A DNA stretch of 64,000 bases, from positions 124,001 through 188,000 of the forward strand of contig JADKKA010000006.1 in NCBI GenBank assembly GCA_016720745.1, in the 5' to 3' direction. Within the stretch, counting starts at the first letter, position 1; the number at the start of each line of letters is the position of its first letter. Position numbers and translations under genes: made by a program. The DNA is from Chitinophagaceae bacterium. GTDB lineage: Bacteria; Bacteroidota; Bacteroidia; Chitinophagales; Chitinophagaceae. Of this stretch, positions 22,738-31,725 are shown in pieces. Below the pieces are notes generated by a model. That model saw nothing but the letters and a program-made list of their open reading frames with translations. It was not told the DNA's origin and did no database searches.

Positions 22738-25246
22738 GTGAAAAAAATCCTAACTGCCACTCTCCTTTTTATTCAAATTCATTCCATCGCCCAGCAATGC
22801 GGCTACGATCACTATTATCTCTTCCCCTCCATATTCATCAGGCGGGTAACAATGAACTGGTAAAGAATCTGAAAATCTATCTGACCGATGAGAATGGAAA
22901 GGCAGTCACGGCAGAAGTCCTTTATCAGGAAAACAAGGTCTGGAAAACCAGAAACGATACCCTTTTGGGCTGGGTGAACGGATCATTGAAAAAAGAGGAT
23001 GGGAGCAGACCCCTGATCAGAAGGAATTTTTATAATATCGGAAAAGTATATGTAGTGGTGTTCCGGATGGACATCAGTAAAATGAAGGATCCCCTGCGCC
23101 GGCCACTCTATCGTTTACAAATAGAGGGAGGAGAAAGCAGAGATGGTTTTAGGTTTCAGTCGCAAAGCGTTCACCTGCCCCTGAACAAAGCCCTCTGGCT
23201 CTGTAATAACGGGATACTGGACAATTTTCCACCCTCCATACCGGTGGAGCACCTGGATCATCAGCCCTATCAACCCATTGATATCGTTTTGCAAAAAGAA
23301 GAAATGCAAATGGGAGAAGATCCGCGGGCAACAATGGGACCGATCTACCAGCTTCGTCCTTATTATGAGATGTCCACCAACCCCGCTGCCTATAACCGGA
23401 CCGAAAGAATCCTGCAGGGTGTTAAAGTATTTGATACTAGATCCGGGAAAGTTCAGCAGGATATTCCGATCCGGTCTGATGTGGTTCTTTTTGAGGAAAC
23501 CTATCAGCAGACGATCAGTTCACATGATTTTTATCAACGTTCTTTAAAAGAAGCAGCTGATTTTGCTGTGTTGGTGAAACGCTGGCGGGATACCATTTTT
23601 GCTGTGGAGCGGACACAAACCGATTGCTATGTTTTTAATCCTTCTAAAAAACAATATGAAAAAGATACCCTGCTGAGCCGCTATCCAGATACCCGTTATT
23701 ATGAAGGTCTCAAAACCTTTCGCCGGATAGAATACCTGCTGACTCCAAAATCTAAAGTCAGAAATACCTATGAACTAAAAGATACCAGCTGGAAACTGAT
23801 CGATAAAATCGAAGAATTGTTTCCAGCCTATCAACCCAAGGTAAAACCGACTGCAGGAGCCTGTGTTTTTTTTGAAGAGAAATACCATCGCCTGCCGGTA
23901 CAAGTAGTGCAGGGAACCAATGCCAGTATCGTGGTGAGGGATAGTTTCCGGTTATATAATTATTGTGAGGATACGATCAATATTGTCAGCGTAAAGAGTC
24001 AACACCGGAATTTTTTCTCGGTTTCCCAAACCATGCTCCCCAAGCAATATACAACGCTGTACTTTGAGGGCATCGTGCAGAACAGCAGCTCTGATTTCAA
24101 TACCAATAGCTTTGTCTGCTACCTGGAGCTGGAGGATAAAACGACCTTGTCATTTGGGATTGATATCCCGGTAGTGAGTAATAATAGTAAAGTGGCATAC
24201 CGAACGGATGGGTCAGTTCTCTATTCCATTGCCCAGCGGCCCAATACCCGCTTTACAAAAGCAATCTTTACCTACCCGGATGGAACCATCAGGGCTACAG
24301 GTTTCGTACAGGATGCTGATACTTCATTAAAAGTCGGAAAATGGCAGTATTATGAAAAAGGGGAATGGAAACTAACAGAAATCGTTTATTCAAAGGAACT
24401 GACCCTCTCTGTGCTCAATGAAGCGTACAGCTATGGGAAGAGACCAGTACATTTTAAAGTCCTGGAGAATGGCGTTTGGAAACAGCCCATTCTGCAAAAT
24501 GACAATGGCGCACAAACCTTTTATATCACAGATGCCACAGATAGTATCCTCGCTTATGCCGATTCCCTTTCATATAGTTTCAGACTGCCTTACCAGGGAT
24601 TGCCGGATAATATTCAAAAGCAGTTTTATCTCTTGAAGCCCGGGGAGCGCACGCTTAAAATCGGGTATTATCTGATGCCTTTTAGTACGATCAGTCATCA
24701 TTATGCGATTATTCCGGATTATTTGATCAGGAGAAATCCGAGGCAAACCACTTACCAGCTGACTGATTCGATCATCAGTCACTTACAGAAGCAGTATCCA
24801 AAACTGGCACATGTATATATTTCCAGAAACGGGAGAGGGATCTCCATGGAAAGTTTAAGTGCCGATATGCGGCAAAAATTATTGAAACAGTTAAAAGCTG
24901 ATAAAGGGATTTCCTTTGTATCGCAGTTGTTTTCGATAGCTGAAAAAGGGGCTATGACTTATTGTGATAACAGGTGTATGTGGAGTTAAAGGGCAATCAA
25001 CCGGATTCACTCAAGAATGCCGCCCTGGCGCTTGGGTTTTCCAATATGCAGGCAGATATGGGGTATAACCGTTACTGGCTGACCTATGAAAGCAAGATTA
25101 TTGATGAGGGATTTTTTGAGGCGTTTAAAAAACTAACGGAACTGCCCTGGGTGATGAGTGCGCATTTTAATCATTATATGGAGCAAGAGCCGGATGCTGA
25201 GAGGGTGGCTGGTACTTCAAATTTTCACCGCGGAGAACGGGAGTAA
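22738..25246 (+). CDS. Large secreted protein of unknown function, about 835 residues (two apparent frameshifts)
   Basis: The likely start is the GTG at 22738, which gives a signal peptide (KKILTATLLFIQIHSIAQ) followed by CGYDHYYLFP. One extra C in the C4 run near 22823 leads into the long frame that continues to 24989, and one extra G near 24974 then leads into the last 90 codons, ending at 25246. I do not recognise the family. Visible features are a beta-rich middle, repeated basic-aromatic strands and no membrane segment after the signal peptide. The final codons (NFHRGERE) are coded by a dispersed hairpin repeat, so the true C-terminus may have been replaced by that repeat. Confidence 0.6.
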
Positions 25247-25311
25247 GCAGAGATTTCGCAGAGGTTAATCTCTCTGCGTAATCTCCCTGTTCTCTCGTTC
25301 TCTGCGGTGAA
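25224..25311. repeat. Imperfect palindromic repeat overlapping a gene end
   Basis: The outer arms begin TTCACCGCGGAGAACG on the left and end CGTTCTCTGCGGTGAA on the right; about 18 of 20 paired positions match as inverted copies. An inner pair (CGCAGAG and CTCTGCG) lies between them. Sequences of this CTCTGCGGTGAA type recur in many bacterial genomes. It contains the stop codon of the upstream gene. Confidence 0.7.
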
Positions 25312-25324
25312 TAAATAAATACAA

Positions 25325-25401
25325 GTTTCCTCACTACGTTCGGAATGACAGTTACTTTGGAGGGGGCTGGGAATACAAGATTTCTCGCTTCGCTCGAAAT
25401 A
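25325..25401. repeat. Left inverted-repeat pair flanking the GIY-YIG gene (R1 25325-25349, R2 25375-25401)
   Basis: R2 is the perfect 27-base inverted counterpart of 25846-25872, and R1 matches 25899-25924 as an inverted copy in most positions. The cores are GAGCGAAGCGAG and TTCCGAACG types, common in REP-like dispersed repeats. Confidence 0.8.
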
Positions 25402-25497
25402 CCAGTTTGAGGGCGCTTTTTTCTATTTTTTTGTGTTGAAAAACACATGGTTTGCAATTTGTAGGAACGAATTTTTGTGGGATAAAACTTCACAGCA

Positions 25498-25839
25498 ATG
25501 CAGACAAGTGTTCATCAGTACTTTGTTTATATCACGACCAATCCGGGTAAATCCACTTTATATGTGGGGGTTACCAATAATTTAGCAGAAAGAATAAATG
25601 AGCACTGGGGGAATAGGGGCCGCCCCGAATCATTTGCAGGAAAATATTTTTGTTATCACCTCATTTATTTTGAAGAGTTTCAATATATCCAGTCTGCCAT
25701 CGCCCGGGAAAAGGAAATCAAAAAATGGAGCAGAGAAAAGAAGTTCTCTCTCATCCAAACCCAAAATCCGGACTGGCATTTTTTAAACGAAAAGATCTGT
25801 GGTCAATGGCCCCCTCAAAACCTACACAAACGCTACTAA
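25498..25839 (+). CDS. GIY-YIG endonuclease-domain protein
   Basis: A 113-residue protein of the small stand-alone GIY-YIG family (YhbQ/UPF0213-like). Seen: the GIY-like strand FVYITTNPG, then the second motif as LYVGVTNNLAERINEH with the conserved arginine, followed by a helix and IAREKEIKKWSREKK, in which the glutamate of REKEIKKW is the usual metal-binding residue. The domain fills the protein. It sits alone inside nested inverted repeats (25325-25401 and 25846-25924), an arrangement like a repeat-associated mobile or repeat-processing gene. Stand-alone members are abundant in Bacteroidota and have no settled role; nuclease action on structured DNA is inferred from the fold. Confidence 0.85.
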   Translation: MQTSVHQYFVYITTNPGKSTLYVGVTNNLAERINEHWGNRGRPESFAGKYFCYHLIYFEEFQYIQSAIAREKEIKKWSREKKFSLIQTQNPDWHFLNEKICGQWPPQNLHKRY

Positions 25840-25845
25840 GTCTGC

Positions 25846-25924
25846 TATTTCGAGCGAAGCGAGAAATCTTGTATTTACCTATCCCCAAATAAAAACATGT
25901 CATTCCGAACGAAGAGAGGAACCT
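25846..25924. repeat. Right inverted-repeat pair flanking the GIY-YIG gene (R2' 25846-25872, R1' 25899-25924)
   Basis: R2' reads TATTTCGAGCGAAGCG onward and is the exact reverse complement of 25375-25401 over 27 bases. R1' reads GTCATTCCGAACGAAG onward and is an imperfect inverted copy of 25325-25349. Both are followed by CTTGTATTTA, which is also the start of the adjoining tandem-repeat unit. Confidence 0.8.
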
Positions 25925-26090
25925 TGTATTTAAATTTTGCAGCACCGCCCCTGTATTTAATTTTCGTAACCCCGCCCCTGTATTTAACTTTCGCAGCACC
26001 GTCCTTGTATTTAATTTTCGCAACCCCGCCCTTTTATTTCAAAAGCGCAGCACCGCCCTTGTATTTAATTTGCGCAGCCCCCCTTATATT
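25925..26090. repeat. 27-bp tandem repeat, about six degenerate copies
   Basis: Units begin TGTATTTAATTTTCG and end in a C-rich part such as CACCGCCCC or ACCCCGCCC. The copies start near 25925, 25953, 25980, 26007, 26034 and 26061, with two to six differences each. An open frame through it would encode a nine-residue repeat (LYLIFVTPP and variants), but no start signal or codon pattern supports translation. The array directly adjoins the repeat flank of the GIY-YIG gene. Confidence 0.8.
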
Positions 26091-26155
26091 AAATTTCCCT
26101 CCTCCTTTTTCTAATCCCGCCCCTCTTTCTTTATATTTACCCCTCAACCTTTACC

Positions 26156-26824
26156 ATGAAACCTGTATTTATTTTTCTTCTCGCATTCCCTTTTTCCCTC
26201 TCCGCTCAGATCCTTCCCAAAAATCAGGAAGTAGAAGTCAATACCAGCTTATCCGATTCTGCCAAAAAGAGCTGGAAAAAAGCGATCGTGACCGATGTGG
26301 ATACAGTCGCAAAAAAATATGCAGTAAAACTGGCAGATGGCAGTAAGATGGACATCCCGGCTACCAGTCCCGAAAAATGGATCAGACCGCAAGCCGCTAC
26401 CCTGGCCATGCTGGGGCCGGATAAAAAAGTCCGTTACGAAAGATCCGTACAGGCGATCAAAGGATTTTCCTGCCGCCCTTCAGAAGTCTATATCAAGAAA
26501 AGTATCAAGGCCAAACTGGCGGAGCATTTCAAAGACTACAACGAAATTTTTGTTGACTACAACTCCTTTAAAGCACAAAATGGTTATGAGGACTCCAAAA
26601 TAAAGGGCCGCTTCGTCTACCCTTATAAAATAGAAATGCGGGTCTTCCTGAAACGTACAGTTCTCTTCGGCGGTAAAGCCTACTATGAATACCAGACCTG
26701 GGAGTATGACCGGGTGTATGAGTATGCAACCCGTGGCAAAAAGCAATGTGAGTTATACCCGGTACCAGCCAATGATGCCAAAATGCTTTCCAGCGGTTGG
26801 TATACACTGAATACGGAGAATTGA
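26156..26824 (+). CDS. Secreted hypothetical protein, 222 residues
   Basis: Residues 1-18 form a clear signal peptide ending LSAQ. The next 60 residues (VEVNTSLSDSAKKSWKKAIV, then YAVKLADGSKMDIP) have the look of a small Tudor/SH3-like barrel, where a lysine-rich strand precedes a DG turn. The C-terminal 130 residues are mixed alpha and beta with aromatic strands. I do not recognise a family. It stands alone after the tandem repeat, and 111 bases separate it from the next plus-strand gene. Confidence 0.65.
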   Translation: MKPVFIFLLAFPFSLSAQILPKNQEVEVNTSLSDSAKKSWKKAIVTDVDTVAKKYAVKLADGSKMDIPATSPEKWIRPQAATLAMLGPDKKVRYERSVQAIKGFSCRPSEVYIKKSIKAKLAEHFKDYNEIFVDYNSFKAQNGYEDSKIKGRFVYPYKIEMRVFLKRTVLFGGKAYYEYQTWEYDRVYEYATRGKKQCELYPVPANDAKMLSSGWYTLNTEN

Positions 26825-26935
26825 GGGGTATTCCGATTGGCCCCGACTACTTTAACATTCGTCCAACGCATCTACCCGCAACAGGGTATGGCAAGATCTG
26901 TTTTTGAATACTAGTTTGCATTAAATTATTTTACC

Positions 26936-27358
26936 ATGAAGAAGTTAATGATCGCCCTCGTTTTTGCCTTTACCGCACAACTGGCCAGCGCCCAGTTTAG
27001 TTTTTTCTCCACCAGCACCGACCTGCTGAATAAGAGCAGCCAGGAAGTATCCGGTCATGAAGAGAAAAAACAACTCTATCATATCTCCTTTAAAGACATG
27101 ATCCTGGTACATACCATTTTTGACGAAGAAACCGGTGAAGTATCCGATTCACAGATCTACCAGATAGTAGAAACAAAAGAAGAAGGTACAGATAAAGTTA
27201 TTTTCCAGGCAAAGTCTGGTGTATCAGGTAAAACCTACGAGTACCGCCTGCATATCCCCGATGGACAAAACCCGACCCTGCTCCTGGTCCTGGCTGGTGA
27301 AGATGTTGATCTCCGATATAATGGAGTGATCAGTACACTCAAGACCATCAAGCAATAA
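26936..27358 (+). CDS. Secreted hypothetical protein, 140 residues
   Basis: Starts with a signal peptide (MKKLMIALVFAFTAQLASAQ) and has a short mixed beta body of about 120 residues with no cysteine or known motif. Its stop codon abuts the end of the convergent methyltransferase-like gene (27359), so the two transcripts end back to back with no room for separate terminators. Confidence 0.65.
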   Translation: MKKLMIALVFAFTAQLASAQFSFFSTSTDLLNKSSQEVSGHEEKKQLYHISFKDMILVHTIFDEETGEVSDSQIYQIVETKEEGTDKVIFQAKSGVSGKTYEYRLHIPDGQNPTLLLVLAGEDVDLRYNGVISTLKTIKQ

Positions 27359-28039
27359 TTATGATGCAGGGGCATTGTTTTTTTGTAAAACGAGGATGCT
27401 GATATCAGTGGCAACTCCAGATTCTTCAATACTGCTGGTTCTTTGCTGCACAATGTAATTGGTTAAAGCTGCTACAAAAGGTACACCCATGATTCTTTGC
27501 GGAGTTGAAAGAACCACCGTAGTTCCTGCATCCAGCCATTGCCGGATCAGGGTAAGTAACACTTCAAATTGTTCCGGTGCATAATTCACATCACTGAGCA
27601 GGATGGTATCGGCTGATATATCCGAAGGAAAATGATTCCAATCAATACTCATAGCGTTGGCATGGGAAAGTCCCAGCAACGCTATGTTTTTTTCTAAAAG
27701 AGCCACTGCAGCGGGATCATGGTCAGTGATGATCAGCGATGCAGCTTTTCCGGCAATGCTGAAAGAAGGTAATCCAATTCCGGCACCGATTTCCAATACT
27801 TTTTTATCATGGGTCCATTCCGGATGGGATAATAAAAATGCGGCCATGGCATGGGCAGCAGGCCAGACCTTCGCCCAAAAAGGAAAGGGAAGCCCCGGAT
27901 AGGTTACCAGTAATTTTTCATAAACAGATTTTACCTGCTGCGGGTCCGGAATATATAAATGCAATCCCGGTGAGTAGGGTTGGAGAAGAAGCGGGTATGG
28001 GAAATTTTGAATGATGAATTTTGAATTGAGGATCTTCAA
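27359..28039 (-). CDS. Class I SAM-dependent methyltransferase, lysine-methyltransferase-like (PF10294 type)
   Basis: A 226-residue soluble protein with a Rossmann methyltransferase core. Seen: motif I VLEIGAGIGLPSF near residue 95, the acidic end of strand 2 as ITDHDP, and the motif IV region TILLSDVNY. The DVNY-like signature and the N-terminal PFWAKVWPAAHAMAAFL are typical of the METTL/ETFB-lysine methyltransferase family, whose members modify lysines of proteins. The substrate here is not evident. It is 12 bases downstream of the beta-propeller gene on the same strand, so it may be its operon partner, although their functions have no obvious link. Confidence 0.8.
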   Translation of the reverse strand: MKILNSKFIIQNFPYPLLLQPYSPGLHLYIPDPQQVKSVYEKLLVTYPGLPFPFWAKVWPAAHAMAAFLLSHPEWTHDKKVLEIGAGIGLPSFSIAGKAASLIITDHDPAAVALLEKNIALLGLSHANAMSIDWNHFPSDISADTILLSDVNYAPEQFEVLLTLIRQWLDAGTTVVLSTPQRIMGVPFVAALTNYIVQQRTSSIEESGVATDISILVLQKNNAPAS

Positions 28040-28051
28040 TCTATCGGCATT

Positions 28052-28846
28052 TTACAAACTGATTTCCTGCAAAGAACCGCTGCCATCGAGCAGGTAAAGT
28101 TTGATTCCGGCAGCCATCAGAAAGACCGGCAATTTGAAACTGGTTTTTCCCAATACTGTTTTGCTGCCTGCAGGAACATCATAGCGGATCAGTGAGCCAT
28201 CTTTTTCCAGTATAAAAAGCTTGCCACTGATTACTGCACCGGCAATACTATTAGTCAACGACTGCGGGGAAAGAATTTGCTTCCAGGTTCCATCCGCTTC
28301 ACTCACCTGTAAAAGGTTACCGGATGCGCCTCCCAGGTATAGGCTTCCACCTGTTTCATAAAGGGCTCCGCAACCGGCAAAATCGGGTTTGCCAAGCGCG
28401 ATATAATTCCCGGTATTGACATTGGTGGCATAGAGCGTTCCGTTTTTTTCTACCGAATAAAGATACCCATAGACCGGAACGGCCTGCATGGTATTGATCC
28501 AGTCACCTGCCTTACCAAGTATCGACCACTGCCCGGTTTCCGGATGGGTGCGATAAAGACTGCCGTCCTTCTCCAGTGTAAATAAATTCTTACCACCTCC
28601 CCAGAGCCGGATGCTGTTTCCGTAATGCTGGTCATTCACTGCTGACTTTTCACCGGTACTGAGATTTGTTCGGATAAACTTTCCTGTTGTATCAATGCTG
28701 TATAATGCTCCGTTACAAGTGGTGGCCAGCCGGGTACCCGACCAGTTACCTGATTGACCAATTGGTTTGCTGTTGAATGTTTGTGCAGCGATGCAGGTAT
28801 AAAAAAACAAACAGTAGAAGAAAAAGGAAGTCTTTTTGCGCGTCAT
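28052..28846 (-). CDS. Secreted beta-propeller (tectonin-like) protein
   Basis: A 264-residue exported protein with a signal peptide of about 21 residues. The rest is made of five to six similar blades of about 42 residues that repeat the pattern LYSxxxxGxLxxxNxxTG (for example LYSVEKNGTLYATNVNTG, LFTLEKDGSLYRTHPETG and LFILEKDGSLIRYDVPAG). This is the tectonin/WD-like beta-propeller style. Such proteins bind other proteins or carbohydrates; the ligand cannot be told from sequence. The methyltransferase-like gene follows 12 bases downstream. Confidence 0.7.
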   Translation of the reverse strand: MTRKKTSFFFYCLFFYTCIAAQTFNSKPIGQSGNWSGTRLATTCNGALYSIDTTGKFIRTNLSTGEKSAVNDQHYGNSIRLWGGGKNLFTLEKDGSLYRTHPETGQWSILGKAGDWINTMQAVPVYGYLYSVEKNGTLYATNVNTGNYIALGKPDFAGCGALYETGGSLYLGGASGNLLQVSEADGTWKQILSPQSLTNSIAGAVISGKLFILEKDGSLIRYDVPAGSKTVLGKTSFKLPVFLMAAGIKLYLLDGSGSLQEISL

Positions 28847-29124
28847 CGTCTTGATTTGATTGAGCTAATATCCGTATTTAAGGAGAATTTCTATTGATTA
28901 TTGTCATGCGAACACCGATCTTATTATCAGCGTTGATTTTTTAATCCTGCGTCCTGCACTCCCAATGACTTCAGACATCTGTTTACAAATAAACAGACTA
29001 ACCTTATAAAATTCCCACATTCGGTTTTGTAATTTCCCGATCCTCATCATTTTGAGAAAACTTGGTCACAGGTTGCCGGTAACAATAGTTTAGTGTTGAC
29101 TGCTTTGGTGTAGCTTGAGCGCAT

Positions 29125-30738
29125 ATGGAGAGTTTTAAGATTGTGGTTTTCATCATGGCGATCCTGATCAGTCTCACTGCCATTGCCAATAAAAGAAAGC
29201 TGCCCTATCCGGTTTTGCTGGTGCTGGCAGGACTGGTCATCGGCTTTGTACCCCACTTGCCCAATCTGGCATTGGATCCCGATATCGTTTTTGTGATCAT
29301 CCTGCCCCCGCTTTTGTATGATGCCGCATCCAGAACTTCCTGGCATGAGTTCAGGACATCCATACGTCCCATTGCAGCCCTGGCCATCACACTGGTATTT
29401 TTTACAACGGTTTCAGTAGCTGTTACGGCACATTACCTGATCCCCGGATTTGAATGGGCACTCGCTTTTATTTTGGGTGCCGTGGTATCACCTCCTGATG
29501 CCGTGGCAGCATCCGGAATTATCAAAGGACTGGGATTAAATAAACAAGTCATCACCATCCTGGAAGGAGAAAGCCTCGTCAATGATGCATCCGCCTTAAT
29601 TGCTTACCGTTCGGCGGTTGCTGCAGTAACTACCGGCACTTTTGTATTCTGGAAAGCAGGACTTCAGTTTTTACTGGTAGCCGGTATGGGCATCCTGATC
29701 GGTGTACTGGTAGGCTATGTATTTGTACTGGCCTATAAAAAAATCAGGAATAACCCGGTGGTGGAAACAAGTTTTACTTTATTGTCGCCTTTTATTTCTT
29801 ACCTCACGGCTGAACAGTTTCATATGTCGGGAGTACTGGCAGTGGTCAGTACAGGTTTATTGATTGCCTGGAGAGCACCGGAGGTTTTTTCATTCCGGAC
29901 CAGGATGCAGGCAAGAGTCGTATGGGATATACTGGTTTTTTTATTACAGGGTTTTGTATTTATCATGATTGGGTTACAGCTGCCATCCATTATTGCTGAT
30001 CTTAGTAATTATAGTTTTATAGAAATGCTGGGTTATGGGCTGCTGATCAGTTTGGTTACCATTACCGTGAGAGTGATATGGGTATTCGCTGGTGCCTGGT
30101 GGATGAATTATATGAAGAAAGGCAGGAAAGAAATGGTTGAAGGACAAAACGATCATTGGAAAAATGTGCTGGTGGTTGCCTGGACCGGAACCAGGGGTGT
30201 GATTTCTCTGGCTGCTGCCCTTGCCTTACCGCTTGTACTGGACGATGGATCCGCTTTTCCCAAAAGGCATTCGATCATATTCCTTTCTTTTGTGGTCATA
30301 TTTATGACGCTGGTGGTGCAGGGACTCTCCCTTCCTTTGCTGGTCCGTTTGTTAAAGATCAAGCCACAAAAAGATGCCGGTTCAGAAGACAGGGAACTGC
30401 AATTACTACTGGCCACGGCCACACTTGAATTTATAGCGCAGGAATACCCTTCCAATAAACCGGACAAAACAAGGGATCTGCTGAAATCGAATTATCAATT
30501 ATTGGTTTTACAACTCACAAAAGAAATCCGGATCATTAAAAAAACAGGCGAAGAACCAGTTGAAGGGAATGATCAGCAGCAGGATGCACTCTTAAAGGAG
30601 AGATTAAAGATTAATCATTTTCAGAGAGATTTACTACTCCACTTGCATAAGGAAGGAGAATTCAGTGATGATGCACTCCGAAAAGCAGAGAGAGAGATGG
30701 ATATCAATGAATTGAAGTTGAGCCTGGGGGATCCTTGA
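29125..30738 (+). CDS. Na+/H+ antiporter, CPA1 (NhaP/YjcE-type)
   Basis: A 537-residue membrane protein with about twelve hydrophobic segments in the first 420 residues, then a cytoplasmic tail of about 110 residues that is helical and charged. Seen: VSPPDAVAASGI near residue 124, the ion-binding signature of the CPA1 family with its paired aspartate, GESLVNDASALI near 152, and GTRGVISLAAALALPL near 355. It exchanges cytoplasmic Na+ or K+ for protons in pH and salt homeostasis. It is monocistronic, with a strong terminator 126 bases after its stop. The direction of exchange and the ion are not decidable from the sequence. Confidence 0.9.
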   Translation: MESFKIVVFIMAILISLTAIANKRKLPYPVLLVLAGLVIGFVPHLPNLALDPDIVFVIILPPLLYDAASRTSWHEFRTSIRPIAALAITLVFFTTVSVAVTAHYLIPGFEWALAFILGAVVSPPDAVAASGIIKGLGLNKQVITILEGESLVNDASALIAYRSAVAAVTTGTFVFWKAGLQFLLVAGMGILIGVLVGYVFVLAYKKIRNNPVVETSFTLLSPFISYLTAEQFHMSGVLAVVSTGLLIAWRAPEVFSFRTRMQARVVWDILVFLLQGFVFIMIGLQLPSIIADLSNYSFIEMLGYGLLISLVTITVRVIWVFAGAWWMNYMKKGRKEMVEGQNDHWKNVLVVAWTGTRGVISLAAALALPLVLDDGSAFPKRHSIIFLSFVVIFMTLVVQGLSLPLLVRLLKIKPQKDAGSEDRELQLLLATATLEFIAQEYPSNKPDKTRDLLKSNYQLLVLQLTKEIRIIKKTGEEPVEGNDQQQDALLKERLKINHFQRDLLLHLHKEGEFSDDALRKAEREMDINELKLSLGDP

Positions 30739-30863
30739 GCAGGATGTGATACGAAGGTCAATATCTGTGAATTATATAAGTGCCGGTATCAAGTGTATAA
30801 TAGTAATCATTAAAAATGATACAACTTTGTTAGTGCGCTCATAAAAGCAGCAGGTTTTGGTTG

Positions 30864-30895
30864 GTGCTTCCGGTTTCCGGAAGCACTTTTTTTTT
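30864..30895 (+). terminator. Rho-independent terminator after the antiporter gene
   Basis: A perfect 10-bp stem, GTGCTTCCGG with CCGGAAGCAC, a TTT loop and a run of nine T. It stands 126 bases after the antiporter stop; the intervening bases hold no gene I can support. Confidence 0.85.
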
Positions 30896-31068
30896 GAAGT
30901 ACATCCTGTTGATTTCCTGCAAATGCCTGTGAATCCTGCAAAGAATTATAAGCAGCTTGTAATTTATTTCCCGGCCTTCCCCGGATCTTTATTAATCTCC
31001 ATCTGCTGTTTTTACAATGGGGTCTCCCTTTAAAGGCAGTTCATTTTTATTCAATTTAAATCAATTCT

Positions 31069-31641
31069 ATGCCTATTAATTTAGTAAGTCTTGTTCAGCA
31101 AAACCTGGGTTATCCGGCATTAATTAAAATGGATGCGAATACGCAGGAGGCCGTCATTGATACTTCCCTTCCAGCGGAAGATCGCTTTAGTCAGGCAGCC
31201 ATACCCGCTGTATTGATTACCATATATAAATACAGCCGGGCAGATGAAAACGCTGAGAAATTGCTGAAGGATGAAGCTGTTCCCGAATGGATGACCCTGA
31301 TGCAGGAAAAGGCGCCCGGGGAAATGATTCAGGTAGTAGCAGACTATGCCGGCATTTCTGCCGAAGAGTCCGGTAACAGGATGAATGCTATTGCTGCAGA
31401 ATCGGTCCGTTTAATAAAACTGGATATAGGGGAGAAGGGAACAATATTAGATCTGAAAAATCTGATGGCCGATCAGCGAAATTTTATTCTTCCTTATTTG
31501 CCGGCGGCCATGCAACTGGGAGCGATGCTGGATGATTCAACCCTGGATGACAGAACCAATAAAATGCAGGGACCGGTTTCGGGACTCATGCATGCCATCG
31601 GAAATAAATTAGCAGGTTCGGATACAGGCTCAGCCACCTGA
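31069..31641 (+). CDS. Hypothetical cytoplasmic protein, 190 residues
   Basis: A soluble, largely helical protein with no signal peptide. It begins MPINLVSLVQQNLGYPALIK and ends in a glycine/methionine-rich segment, MHAIGNKLAGSDTGSAT, similar in style to small DUF937-like proteins, but I cannot assign the family. It is monocistronic, preceded by about 170 bases of non-coding DNA after the antiporter terminator and followed by its own bidirectional terminator. Confidence 0.6.
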   Translation: MPINLVSLVQQNLGYPALIKMDANTQEAVIDTSLPAEDRFSQAAIPAVLITIYKYSRADENAEKLLKDEAVPEWMTLMQEKAPGEMIQVVADYAGISAEESGNRMNAIAAESVRLIKLDIGEKGTILDLKNLMADQRNFILPYLPAAMQLGAMLDDSTLDDRTNKMQGPVSGLMHAIGNKLAGSDTGSAT

Positions 31642-31650
31642 ATAAAAGAA

Positions 31651-31688
31651 AAATCCGGTAACCGATTGAACGGCTTCCGGATTTTTTT
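31651..31688. terminator. Bidirectional Rho-independent terminator
   Basis: An AAATCCGG arm pairs with CCGGATTT, with a second small stem inside the loop. T-rich runs follow on both strands, so it can serve both the plus-strand gene ending at 31641 and the minus-strand DUF4476 gene ending at 31726. Confidence 0.75.
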
Positions 31689-31725
31689 ATGTTGATATAG
31701 GATAGGTTAACTATTGCTTCTTTAA

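Noticed and set aside
25925..26090. CRISPR array
   Set aside because: The 27-bp units are directly adjacent with no spacers and no cas genes are near.
25897..26346. Open frame encoding a nine-residue proline-rich repeat
   Set aside because: It is produced by the 27-bp tandem array, overlaps the real secreted protein gene in another frame and has no supported start.
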